Made by a program: the position numbers and the translations under genes. This document shows, in pieces, positions 54,682 to 62,703 of a stretch of DNA of 64,000 bases (the stretch's first letter is position 1; every line of letters starts with the position of its first letter). The notes under the pieces are model-generated. The model was given only the letters and a program-made list of their open reading frames with translations. It ran no database searches and was not told the DNA's origin. The stretch covers positions 1 through 64,000 of the forward strand of contig CAIYRS010000055.1 of the NCBI GenBank assembly GCA_903928685.1. The letters run 5' to 3'. Source of the stretch: an uncultured Methylococcaceae bacterium. GTDB taxonomy: Bacteria; Pseudomonadota; Gammaproteobacteria; Methylococcales; Methylomonadaceae.

Positions 54682-55251
54682 ATGAACCCAACACAAATCC
54701 TCTGGCTAATCCTCGCCAGCCTCTGGGCGGTAGCCGAAATCGCCATCGTCATAAAAACCCGCACTGCCAATGAAGCCAAGCCCGCCGCATTCCGTTCAGC
54801 TAAATGGATTTGGTGGGCGATTATCGCCGCGTTGCTGATGGCCTTGGCTTTTAAACGCTGGCAATTAGTGCCGATTCCGCTAGATTACCAAGTACGGCAA
54901 ATCATCGCGTTATTGATATTTAGTTTTGGTTTAGCATTGCGCTTTTACGCCATCGCCAGTCTGGGGCGGTTTTTTACCACCACGGCAATGGTGCAAGACC
55001 AGCACCAACTCATCAACCACGGCCCGTACCGACTCATCCGCCATCCGGCTTATTCAGGCTTGTTAATCAGTTTTTTCGCGGCGGGTTTGGCGATGGGCGA
55101 TTGGCTGGCGTTGGTTAGTTTATGCGCTCCACTCGCATACGCCTTGGCAAAACGTATCCAGTATGAAGAATCGCTGTTGGTAGGATATTTCGGGCAAGTC
55201 TATTATGATTACTGCCAACTTACTAAGAAATTGATTCCTTGGGTTTATTAA
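54682..55251 (+). CDS. Isoprenylcysteine carboxyl methyltransferase-like membrane protein
   Basis: A 189-aa protein with about four or five transmembrane helices. The C-terminal half carries HQLINHGPYRLIRHPAYSGLLI and the late EESLLVGYFGQVYYDYCQLTKK, the ICMT/PEMT-type SAM-binding region (NHGPYRLIRHPAYSG and GFGQVYxxY are common to this clan). Bacterial members methylate unknown small or lipid substrates. It is alone on its strand, 12 nt after a hairpin repeat. Confidence 0.82.
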   Translation: MNPTQILWLILASLWAVAEIAIVIKTRTANEAKPAAFRSAKWIWWAIIAALLMALAFKRWQLVPIPLDYQVRQIIALLIFSFGLALRFYAIASLGRFFTTTAMVQDQHQLINHGPYRLIRHPAYSGLLISFFAAGLAMGDWLALVSLCAPLAYALAKRIQYEESLLVGYFGQVYYDYCQLTKKLIPWVY

Positions 55252-55325
55252 TATTTATTCGATAAATTTACGATCCATAATATTCATTACATTTTTTACA
55301 CCCCACATAACCAAAAATATTCCCA

Positions 55326-55961
55326 ATGCATACCATTCATATAATAGATAAATTAGACTCTACTCATGAAGGCCCCAAAGCGATAGAAACCGATGAACAT
55401 GTATTTTTAAATCAAGGTTCATTGGATGGTGCTTGTGGTCATTATTGTGTTTTTATGTCACTTATAATAAACGGAGTTTTGAAAAAGTCAGAAGCTGTGG
55501 AAGCTCTTGGATATAAACAGGATGGGCGAACACATATTGGCAAGCTCGCTGCTAGAATTAAAGATCATCGGTTTTTTGAAGGAACATTAGATTCTGATAT
55601 TGAAAATATTTTTGATGGAATTTATGGAAATCAGATTGAAGTTGATAGATTTTCAAAGCATGGGAATTTAAGAGAATTTGTTGTAAGCAACATAAAACAA
55701 AATAATCCTGTCATGCTTGGTATTTCCTTTCAAGGTGGCGGACATTGGGTTTTAGTTGTTGGTCTGGATTATGCTGGGGATGATGAGGATAAAGAACTGT
55801 GCCGTTTTTTAGTTATTGATCCAGGTGGTAGTAATATGGAATTCTGTTCATGGAATGGTGTTATAGAGGCCAAAGGTGCAGGTGGGCCTTATCCTTACGA
55901 ATGGTGGGGCGAAAACAGAAAAGTAAAGCTAAAGGATGCAATTGCAATAAAAGCCATTTAA
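55326..55961 (+). CDS. Papain-fold (C39-like) cysteine protease, stand-alone
   Basis: A 211-aa protein with the catalytic set of a C39/papain-like domain: GSLDGACGHYC (nucleophile probably Cys37), GGGHWVLVVGLDY (His140) and VIDPGGSN (Asp165). No signal peptide or transporter fusion is visible. It is strongly AT-rich compared with its neighbours, suggesting horizontal acquisition. Similar stand-alone peptidases occur as effectors or toxin-like enzymes, but there is no clear immunity gene apart from a small antitoxin-like ORF 40 nt downstream. Function unknown. Confidence 0.6.
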   Translation: MHTIHIIDKLDSTHEGPKAIETDEHVFLNQGSLDGACGHYCVFMSLIINGVLKKSEAVEALGYKQDGRTHIGKLAARIKDHRFFEGTLDSDIENIFDGIYGNQIEVDRFSKHGNLREFVVSNIKQNNPVMLGISFQGGGHWVLVVGLDYAGDDEDKELCRFLVIDPGGSNMEFCSWNGVIEAKGAGGPYPYEWWGENRKVKLKDAIAIKAI

Positions 55962-56001
55962 TTCATTACACTTATAAATTTTCTTACTAAAAAGTATTGT
56001 C

Positions 56002-56169
56002 ATGCTATCAGACGGAAACACTACCGCCTACCTTCCAGCCGATGCCAATATGGAAGAGATTATGTATCGGCTTTATGTGTTGCAAAATATCCGGCGCGGA
56101 CAAGAAGATGCCGCCCAAGGTAAAAGCCAAACGGTTGAAGAGATCCTGTCAGATATTCAAAGATGGTGA
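56002..56169 (+). CDS. Small antitoxin-like protein
   Basis: A 55-aa ORF, MLSDGNTTAYLP.., with a C-terminal MEEIMYRLYVLQNIRRGQED and SQTVEEILSDIQRW. The combination of a basic LQNIRRGQED helix followed by a short VEEILSD segment resembles the C-terminus of antitoxins of the RelB/DUF2281-like groups (L-x-K-I-R-x-G-x-E-D). A second short frame (56171-56248) follows at once and ends in a half copy of a hairpin repeat, so a downstream toxin gene may have been cut. Assignment is tentative. Confidence 0.45.
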   Translation: MLSDGNTTAYLPADANMEEIMYRLYVLQNIRRGQEDAAQGKSQTVEEILSDIQRW

Positions 56170-56202
56170 AATGCACAAAACTTATAAAACCCGCGAACGA
56201 TG

Positions 56203-56228
56203 CGCTTCCTATCGTCAGCACATCCTAC
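56203..56228. repeat. Half copy of the GTAGGATGGGCTGA repeat
   Basis: GCTTCCTATCGTCAGCACATCCTAC matches the right arm of the 3507-3584 repeat with one mismatch. It overlaps the 3' end of the short frame starting at 56171. Confidence 0.6.
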
Positions 56229-56287
56229 AAACCTATAATTATCAATAATCCCCAAAATTCCCTTTAACCCGTAACCCTACCCAATCC

Positions 56288-57793
56288 ATGCCCGAAAAAA
56301 AACACATCGTAATTATTGGCGCAGGCCCTGGCGGCTTGTGCGCTGGAATGCTGCTTTCCAAACGCGGCTTTAAAGTTTCTATTTTTGATAAAAACAGCGA
56401 AGTGGGTGGACGTAACCGACCCATTCGCTTAGGAAAATTTGTCTTCGACACCGGCCCTACGTTTTTGCTGATGAAGCATGTGCTGGATGATATGTTCGCT
56501 TTATGCGGACGGCGTAGCGAGGATTATCTGGATTTTATCAAGCTCGATCCCATGTACCGCTTGCTGTTTTCTGACCGTGCCGTGCAGGTGTATTCCGACC
56601 GCGAGAAAATGCGCGAACAACTGAGCGATGCGTTTCCTGAAGGCAGCGCGGGCTATGATGCTTATCTAAAAAAAGAAGGTGAGCGCTTTGAGAAATTGTA
56701 CCCTTGCATCAAACGCGATTATTCCAGCCTAAAAGCGTTTTTCTCGTGGGATTTGATTCGTGCCGTGCCTAGTTTGGCGCTCAACCACAGCGTGTTCACT
56801 AATTTAGGCAAGTATTTTAAGGAAGAGAAAATGCGTTTGGTGTTTTCTTTCCAATCCAAATACTTAGGCATGTCGCCGTGGGATTGTCCGGCCTTGTTTA
56901 CCATGCTGTCGTATTTGGAACACGAGTACGGCATTTATCATGTCAAAGGCGGTTTGAACCAAATCGCGGCGGCGATGGCGAAAGTGATTATTGAACAGGG
57001 CGGGGAAATTTTTACCGATACGGCGGTGAAGTCGCTCATCGTTGAGAATAAAACCGTCAAAGGTGTGCGTCTGCAAGACGGTAGCGAAGTGTTGGCGGAT
57101 GAGGTGATCGTCAACGCCGATTTTGCTTACGCGATGACCAATCTGGTCGAGCCGGACGCGCTGCAACAATACAGCCCTGAGAAAGTCGCAAAGCTGGAAT
57201 ACTCTTGCTCGACTTTCATGCTTTATCTGGGTTTAAACACCCGTTACGATTTGCCGCACCACACCATCGCCTTTGCCGAGGATTACGTCACTAACGTCAG
57301 CAATATTTTTCACAATAAAATCCTTAGCAAAGACTTTTCATTTTATGTGCAAAACGCCTGTGTCAGCGATGACACGCTCGCGCCAGAAGGTAAATCGGCT
57401 TTGTATGTGTTAGTCCCCATGCCCAATAACGAAAGTGGCTTGGATTGGGAAACCTTGTGTGCGGAAAAACGCGAACAAGTGTTGGATATTATGGAATCGC
57501 GGATGGGTTTGACAGGTATCCGTGAGCACATCGAATGCGAGAAAATCATCACCCCGCAAACTTGGGAAACCGAGGAAAATGTGTATCGGGGCGCAACGTT
57601 TAGCTTATCGCACAAATTCAGCCAGTTGCTTTACTGGCGACCACACAACCAGTTTCAAGAATTACGCCAGTGTTATTTGGTTGGCGGCGGTACGCATCCG
57701 GGTAGCGGTTTGCCGACGATTTATGAATCAGCGCATATTTCAGCGAAGCTGATTTGTAAAAAGCATGGTGTGGATTTTGCCGTGGTGAAGTAA
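56288..57793 (+). CDS. Phytoene/diapophytoene desaturase-like carotenoid enzyme
   Basis: A 501-aa flavoprotein. The FAD loop is IIGAGPGGLCAGMLLSKRG, followed by VGGRNRPIRLG and GPTFLLM, and the C-terminus has CYLVGGGTHPGSGLPTIYESA, the pattern of CrtI/CrtN dehydrogenases. The single FAD domain and Gly-Gly-x-H-Pro-Gly-x-Gly end are diagnostic of the superfamily. C30 (CrtN) versus C40 use cannot be settled. No phytoene synthase is adjacent, so partner genes lie elsewhere. Confidence 0.88.
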   Translation: MPEKKHIVIIGAGPGGLCAGMLLSKRGFKVSIFDKNSEVGGRNRPIRLGKFVFDTGPTFLLMKHVLDDMFALCGRRSEDYLDFIKLDPMYRLLFSDRAVQVYSDREKMREQLSDAFPEGSAGYDAYLKKEGERFEKLYPCIKRDYSSLKAFFSWDLIRAVPSLALNHSVFTNLGKYFKEEKMRLVFSFQSKYLGMSPWDCPALFTMLSYLEHEYGIYHVKGGLNQIAAAMAKVIIEQGGEIFTDTAVKSLIVENKTVKGVRLQDGSEVLADEVIVNADFAYAMTNLVEPDALQQYSPEKVAKLEYSCSTFMLYLGLNTRYDLPHHTIAFAEDYVTNVSNIFHNKILSKDFSFYVQNACVSDDTLAPEGKSALYVLVPMPNNESGLDWETLCAEKREQVLDIMESRMGLTGIREHIECEKIITPQTWETEENVYRGATFSLSHKFSQLLYWRPHNQFQELRQCYLVGGGTHPGSGLPTIYESAHISAKLICKKHGVDFAVVK

Positions 57794-57798
57794 TTTAG

Positions 57799-57827
57799 GT
57801 AGAGACGTTGCATTGCAACGTCCCTAC
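57799..57827. repeat. GTAGAGACGTTGCA palindrome
   Basis: GTAG(A)GACGTTGCA and TGCAACGTCCCTAC form a near-perfect 29-bp palindrome right after the desaturase stop. It could terminate that transcript. Elements of this type are dispersed in many bacterial genomes. Confidence 0.65.
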
Positions 57828-57940
57828 ATTATTTGCCTGATAACGGTAAAGAAGCATAAGCAACATAAATAGTCTTATTCAATCGTTAGAATAAAAACAA
57901 TCAATTTTTCTTATTGATAGTTCGCTCGTATAGTGTTTAC

Positions 57941-57992
57941 CAAGCCAGACGAGAAGCCTTTTCAGCTACTTAGCCCGAAAAGGACTGGCTTG
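57941..57992 (+). promoter_or_regulatory. Structured 5' leader of the small exported-protein gene
   Basis: CAAGCCAG (57941-57948) pairs with CTGGCTTG (57985-57992) and an inner CCTTTTC pairs with GAAAAGG around TTAGCCC. The two stems lie 28 nt before the start codon, close to a strong GAGGAGA ribosome site. It matches no riboswitch I recognise. Confidence 0.5.
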
Positions 57993-58020
57993 AAACCAAA
58001 CATTAACGAGGAGAATTATC

Positions 58021-58344
58021 ATGAAAACACATACCAAAACTATCATCGCCATGATTGCGGCGATGACTATCACCAGTATTGCCAATGCTGATACTGCCGC
58101 TTCAGGCACAATTGTTTACGACAGCAACGCGGCGATATACAGCATCCACAATTCACCCAACCCTGTGCAAGCGCAAGTGGTTGAAAATGCGGAGATGGTG
58201 TATGTGAGCCAAGCCAACGGGCCAGCGATTTATAGTTACCCTAGCCAAGTTGAGCAAACGCCAGTGAAGGTACAGATGATTTATGTCGACCAGGCTTTTG
58301 GGCCGGCGATTTACAGTTATCCGCATAACCATAAATCGCAATGA
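58021..58344 (+). CDS. Small exported protein with tandem GPAIYSYP repeats
   Basis: A 107-aa product with a signal peptide (cleavage after ANA, about residue 23). The mature chain of 84 residues contains MVYVSQANGPAIYSYPS (59-75) and MIYVDQAFGPAIYSYPH (86-102), a 27-residue period, and a weaker IVYDSNAAIYS unit at 31-41. The spacing and Tyr/Pro content suggest a repeated beta strand or binding motif. GAGGAGA gives strong translation. I do not recognise a family. It stands alone between the desaturase and a repeat. Confidence 0.65.
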   Translation: MKTHTKTIIAMIAAMTITSIANADTAASGTIVYDSNAAIYSIHNSPNPVQAQVVENAEMVYVSQANGPAIYSYPSQVEQTPVKVQMIYVDQAFGPAIYSYPHNHKSQ

Positions 58345-58389
58345 TAGGGATGATAGCCAAGGCGGTGTTGAATTGCCGGTGTTATTCTC

Positions 58390-58469
58390 GTAGGGGCGAG
58401 CGGCTGCTCGCCTTGTCGGGGCAGGATTTTGTAAGCGTTTTAAAAGGCGGACAGCCGTCCGCCCCTACG
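58390..58469. repeat. Inverted pair of GTAGGGGCG elements
   Basis: GTAGGGGCGAGCGGCTGCTCGCC on one side and AAGGCGGACAGCCGTCCGCCCCTAC on the other form two hairpins and a long inverted repeat, between convergent genes. Same family as 34644-34671 and 63947-63975. Confidence 0.75.
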
Positions 58470-58545
58470 ATGCTAGATAGACTCTGAGGATTATGCTAAT
58501 AGTAAAGTAAACAAATTCTTCAGATTAATCCTTGGAAATCAATCT

Positions 58546-61500
58546 TTACAACGGCTCAAACAAAGCCGCTAAATCGTCGGCGGTTAATTTTAATGTGCCT
58601 TCGACGGCATCTTCTTTATAAATCCCAGCCGCTAAGTTGCGTTTGCGCTCTTGCATGGCGAGGATTTTTTCTTCCACGGTATTCTCGGTAATCAATTTAT
58701 AAACGAATACCGCTTTGTCTTGACCGATACGGTGGGCGCGGTCGGCGGCTTGGCTTTCGGCGGCGGGATTCCACCACGGATCGTAAATGATGACGGTATC
58801 GGCTTCGGTCAGGTTAAGTCCCACGCCGCCTGCTTTCAGGCTGATTAAAAACACATTGGCGGCACCGCTTTTGAACATTTCGATGGCGTCGTCACGGCGT
58901 TTGGTTTGCCCGGTGAGTTTGGCGTAAGCGATGTTACGGTTGGTAAGTTCGGTTTCTATCAAGGCAATCATGCGGGTGAATTGCGAAAACACCAGTATGC
59001 GGCGGCCTTCTTCCAATTGCTCCGGCAAGATGTCCATCAACAAATCCAGCTTGGCGGATTCATGGAAGCGTTTGGCTTCATGCAGGGATAAGGTGCGCGG
59101 GTCGCAACAGGTTTGCCGCAATTTTAGCAAGGCATCTAAGATGGTAATTTGGCTACGCGCTAAGCCTTTTTGGGCGATGGCTTCGCGGACTTTTTTCTCC
59201 ATCGTCAAGCGGATGCTTTCGTATAAGGCCGCTTGTTGGGGATGTAATGGCACTGAGCGGATGATTTCAGTTTTATCGGGCAGTTCGCTGACCACTTCTT
59301 GTTTGGTGCGGCGCAACATAAACGGGGCAATGCGGCGAATTAAATGCTGGCGTTGTTGATGGTCGCCGTGGTTTTCGATAGGGGTGCGGTACAGGCGTTT
59401 AAAGTTGCTGCTGTCGCCGAGAAAACCGGGCATTAAGAAATCAAATTGCGCCCATAATTCGCCCAAATGGTTTTCCATGGGCGTGCCTGTTAAGCACAAA
59501 CGATGGCTGGTTTTAATCTGCCGGACTAATTGCGCGGCTTTGCTTAAGGGGTTTTTGATGGTTTGGGCTTCATCCAAAATCAAGTAGTGATAATGGTGTT
59601 CCAACAAGGTGTCTTCGTCGCGCGACAGCAGGGGATAGGTGGTCAGCACCAAGTCGTAGTCTTGGATTTTATCGAACAATTGTTTGCGGTCTATGCCTTG
59701 CAAGATCAGTATTTTTAATTCTGGGGCAAAGCGTTCGGTTTCCCGTCGCCAATTGCTCATCAAGCTGGTTGGGGCAATGATTAGGCACGGTGTTGTCATT
59801 CTGCCGCTGTGTTTTTCTACCAAAAGATGGCTAATGGTTTGTACGGTTTTGCCTAAGCCCATGTCGTCGGCAAGTATGCCGCCAAATTGGTATTCGCGGA
59901 GAAATTGCAGCCAATTTAAGCCTTGTTGTTGGTAAGGCCGCAGTTGTGCTTGTAGGGTGGCTGGTACGGGCACGTCTTCTATGCCGTTGAAGTTTTTCAG
60001 TTTTTGCGCCAGTTCGCGCAGGGCTTTGCCGCCACTTAAAGAAAATAGCCCGTAATTGTGTTCTTCTAAAAATGCCAAGCTGGCGACATTAAAGCGCGAT
60101 AGCCGCAAGCTGTCTTCATGCGCTAAGGCGTTGTTGTTAAAAAGTTCGTAGAGGATTTTTAAGATCGGCTTGAGCTGTTCGCTGGGTAAATTTAAAAAGC
60201 TGTGGTTGCCTAAGGGAATGCTGAGCATATCTGGCAAATTATCAACATCGTAATGCTCCAAAATCGGCGTAATCAGTGGCAATAATGGATAAGATTCGCC
60301 GTTGATCTGCAAATTAAAGCGCATATCAAACCAGTCATTTTGGCTGTCACCAATTTCAGCATCGATTTGCTGAGCGGTTTGGAAATTAAGCCGGAAGCTT
60401 TCGTCGATTTCTACTAACCAGCCTTGTTCTTTGAGGGTCGGCAAATAGTCTTGTAAAAAAATGCTCCAACGGGTGGCGGCTTCAATCACCGAGGGCATGG
60501 CAAAATGCAGCAGATAACTGTTGATGCTGACCAATTTAACCGGAAGCATACTCAAGCCCAGCTCCGCCAGCGTTTCTAATGCTTGTTGTTCGGCTTCGGT
60601 ATCACGGCTGATGCGGTAAAGCTGGTGCTCATCCTGTAATAGGCTATGGCTTTCGGGTTTGTTGACCGTTAAGGTGAAGTCGCCATAACGGAAGGCCACG
60701 CCAATTAGATGTCCATATAAGTTATCGACTTGTTGACCAAATAAACGCAGCACTGGCACGGGTGTTAAGCCATCAACCTGGCTGAGGGCGACGGATTTTG
60801 GTGTTGGTAAGCTGAGTTGCGGATGCTCGGTGACTAAGCGGCGGCTAAATTCGTCCGCCATTTCTTCGGGGACAGCGGGGATGCTAAGGACTTTTTTAAG
60901 TTGCTCAGCGGTTAAGCTTAAGCCTTTAAATTCACCAACTGTGGCGATTTGGGTATCAATATATAAAGGTGGTTCAGTGAGTACCAGCAAGGTGGTATCT
61001 GGAATCGCCAGTTTGAGTTGATAGTTATTGTCTTCATGTTGCCAGCTAAATGGCAATTCTTTGCTCGCCCCTGCGGTTAACGGCGGGTTATCGCCATTCA
61101 GCCAATACAGCCGCCCGGTTTGTAATAATTTTAATAGCGCCAAGTGGCCTATATTGCCGGAGATAATCGGCAGGCTGGCTTGGGTGTTGAGTGCCGCCAG
61201 TAGTTTGGTGATTTCTTCATCGCCGTATTGGATATAGCCCAAATACGAATAGCTGTAGCGCAAATTGCTTAAAGTGGTTTTGCGTCCCTTTGCCAAACCG
61301 CCAGTTTTTTTGGCTTTGGTAATTAAAAAATCAACGGTGATGTCATGCGGGTTTTTGCCGGGTTTTAGCAAATAGGCAAGGAATTCTTGATTTTGTTCGG
61401 GCGGTTCTGGGCTGTCGTTAAGGCTGTTTAGCCAATCAAAACAATGGTTGCGGTTGGTTTGTGGTTGCGTGGCTTGTTCGATGCCTGCTTGGTACATCAA

Positions 61501-61788
61501 GCAAGCGGCGGCGACGTGTTTGCAGTTGTAACCCACTGGGCAAGAGCAATCGCCGTCAATATCAGCGGCACTGTAATCGGATCGCCAAACAATGCGGATG
61601 TTTTGTTTGTAAGGGTTATTCGCCGTACCTTTTACAGTGCTGTTTAATTGCACAAACAACGCGCCTTCGCTTTTGACATTGGCTTCCAGCACCATGCCTT
61701 TTTCAAAATAACTTAAGCCACGCTGGTAAGAATCGTCCTCGCATTGATAACGGATATCAGAACGCAACAATTTTTTCAGTATCGTCAT
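58546..61788 (-). CDS. SNF2-family helicase with SWIM zinc finger
   Basis: A 1080-aa DNA-dependent ATPase starting at ATG 61788. The SWIM motif CSCPVGYNCKH (Cys81, Cys83, Cys89, His91) is near the N-terminus. A long middle region of unknown fold follows. The C-terminal SNF2 domains carry ILADDMGLGKTVQTI (Walker A), ILDEAQTIKN (DEAQ box), LTGTPMENHLGELW, then helicase C motifs LTGQT, LISLKAGGVGLNLTEAD and RAHRIGQ. Bacterial SWIM-SNF2 proteins are related to HepA/RapA-like remodelers, and some lie in defence islands, but no partner gene is visible here. Confidence 0.92.
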   Translation of the reverse strand: MTILKKLLRSDIRYQCEDDSYQRGLSYFEKGMVLEANVKSEGALFVQLNSTVKGTANNPYKQNIRIVWRSDYSAADIDGDCSCPVGYNCKHVAAACLMYQAGIEQATQPQTNRNHCFDWLNSLNDSPEPPEQNQEFLAYLLKPGKNPHDITVDFLITKAKKTGGLAKGRKTTLSNLRYSYSYLGYIQYGDEEITKLLAALNTQASLPIISGNIGHLALLKLLQTGRLYWLNGDNPPLTAGASKELPFSWQHEDNNYQLKLAIPDTTLLVLTEPPLYIDTQIATVGEFKGLSLTAEQLKKVLSIPAVPEEMADEFSRRLVTEHPQLSLPTPKSVALSQVDGLTPVPVLRLFGQQVDNLYGHLIGVAFRYGDFTLTVNKPESHSLLQDEHQLYRISRDTEAEQQALETLAELGLSMLPVKLVSINSYLLHFAMPSVIEAATRWSIFLQDYLPTLKEQGWLVEIDESFRLNFQTAQQIDAEIGDSQNDWFDMRFNLQINGESYPLLPLITPILEHYDVDNLPDMLSIPLGNHSFLNLPSEQLKPILKILYELFNNNALAHEDSLRLSRFNVASLAFLEEHNYGLFSLSGGKALRELAQKLKNFNGIEDVPVPATLQAQLRPYQQQGLNWLQFLREYQFGGILADDMGLGKTVQTISHLLVEKHSGRMTTPCLIIAPTSLMSNWRRETERFAPELKILILQGIDRKQLFDKIQDYDLVLTTYPLLSRDEDTLLEHHYHYLILDEAQTIKNPLSKAAQLVRQIKTSHRLCLTGTPMENHLGELWAQFDFLMPGFLGDSSNFKRLYRTPIENHGDHQQRQHLIRRIAPFMLRRTKQEVVSELPDKTEIIRSVPLHPQQAALYESIRLTMEKKVREAIAQKGLARSQITILDALLKLRQTCCDPRTLSLHEAKRFHESAKLDLLMDILPEQLEEGRRILVFSQFTRMIALIETELTNRNIAYAKLTGQTKRRDDAIEMFKSGAANVFLISLKAGGVGLNLTEADTVIIYDPWWNPAAESQAADRAHRIGQDKAVFVYKLITENTVEEKILAMQERKRNLAAGIYKEDAVEGTLKLTADDLAALFEPL

Positions 61789-61833
61789 AGTCTCAGCAGC
61801 AACAAGCAAATCAAACCGGGCATTGTATATCAA

Positions 61834-62081
61834 TTGGCGATAAATGGACGGTTTGGATTTGTTCGATTGGGTTAAATATTGGTTGATTTGTTGGCTGGGT
61901 ATAGATTAATTGGATGATGATTTTTGAATAATCGTTGTGTAGGAAAGCCTTTGCTTGGGCATAATAAAAAGTCAGACCAAACCAACAACATTTATAAAAG
62001 CGCGGTGTTGCGCCAACTTAAGCCCTTTGGTGTACGTATTACGTACCTTTTAAGGCCTCGTTTCATAGCTAATAGAATTTT
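61834..62081. other. Divergent promoter region
   Basis: About 250 nt between the SNF2 gene and the small membrane protein gene. A GTACGTATTACGTAC palindrome occurs at 62030-62044. No gene or known repeat is evident. Confidence 0.5.
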
Positions 62082-62480
62082 ATGATTTCAATGTCAGCCA
62101 CCCAAAAACCAAGGCTTTTGCTTACAAGCCTATGCGCCGTTTTTATGCTACCCCCGACAGCGGCTATAGCTTCGATTCATGCCGATATTGGCCCAATGTT
62201 TGTGTTGGTGCTGATTTGGCAAGGCTTTGTTGAACTCGGCAGCCTTGCACTACTGATCGCCGCCTATATTTTCTGGAAAAAACAACAATTCGCCTGGCTT
62301 TTTGCCTGTGTGCTATTAGCAAAACCCTGCCGGGTGCTGATGCGTCTTGCTGCTTTTTCACGTCTGTATGATGCAGTTGGAACACCTTTTGAATTCATGA
62401 CAGCCTTATCACTAGCGGATTCTATCCTTTATTGGATTACTTTACTGGTCGCAATTTTTATAAACCGTAAAGCTCAGTAG
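62082..62480 (+). CDS. Small membrane protein, unknown
   Basis: A 132-aa protein with a hydrophobic N-terminus and about four transmembrane helices (FVLVLIWQGFVELGSLALLIAAYIFW split at charged KKQQ; then LFACVLLAKPCRVLM; then a last helix ILYWITLLVAIF). No motif is recognised. It lies between an SNF2 gene and lysC without close linkage to either. Confidence 0.6.
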   Translation: MISMSATQKPRLLLTSLCAVFMLPPTAAIASIHADIGPMFVLVLIWQGFVELGSLALLIAAYIFWKKQQFAWLFACVLLAKPCRVLMRLAAFSRLYDAVGTPFEFMTALSLADSILYWITLLVAIFINRKAQ

Positions 62481-62703
62481 GGTAGGTATTGCGTAACTTT
62501 TTGAGATTAAGTGAAGCGGGAAAGGTTGTAGGGCGGATTCGTTGATAGGCAATCCACAATTTCGAGATTACCTACACTATGTTTTACACTTAAATACAAT
62601 CTTGCCTTCATAAAAGTTTAATAAAACCCAAAAACCTTTTACCATAGCGGGTTCGGAGTCAGTATTCGATTTCTTCGCAAAAAAATTACATTAAGGTTTA
62701 ACA

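Noticed and set aside
55997-56248. 83-aa frame overlapping the antitoxin-like ORF
   Set aside because: It runs in another frame through the 55-aa ORF, and its tail is a repeat half; the 55-aa frame from 56002 has the better protein-like sequence.
57941-57992. c-di-GMP or other known riboswitch
   Set aside because: The stems do not carry the conserved bases of any riboswitch class I know; kept only as a structured leader.
62481-62703. Lysine riboswitch before lysC
   Set aside because: The leader is only about 220 nt, AT-rich, and shows no multi-stem core matching the L box.
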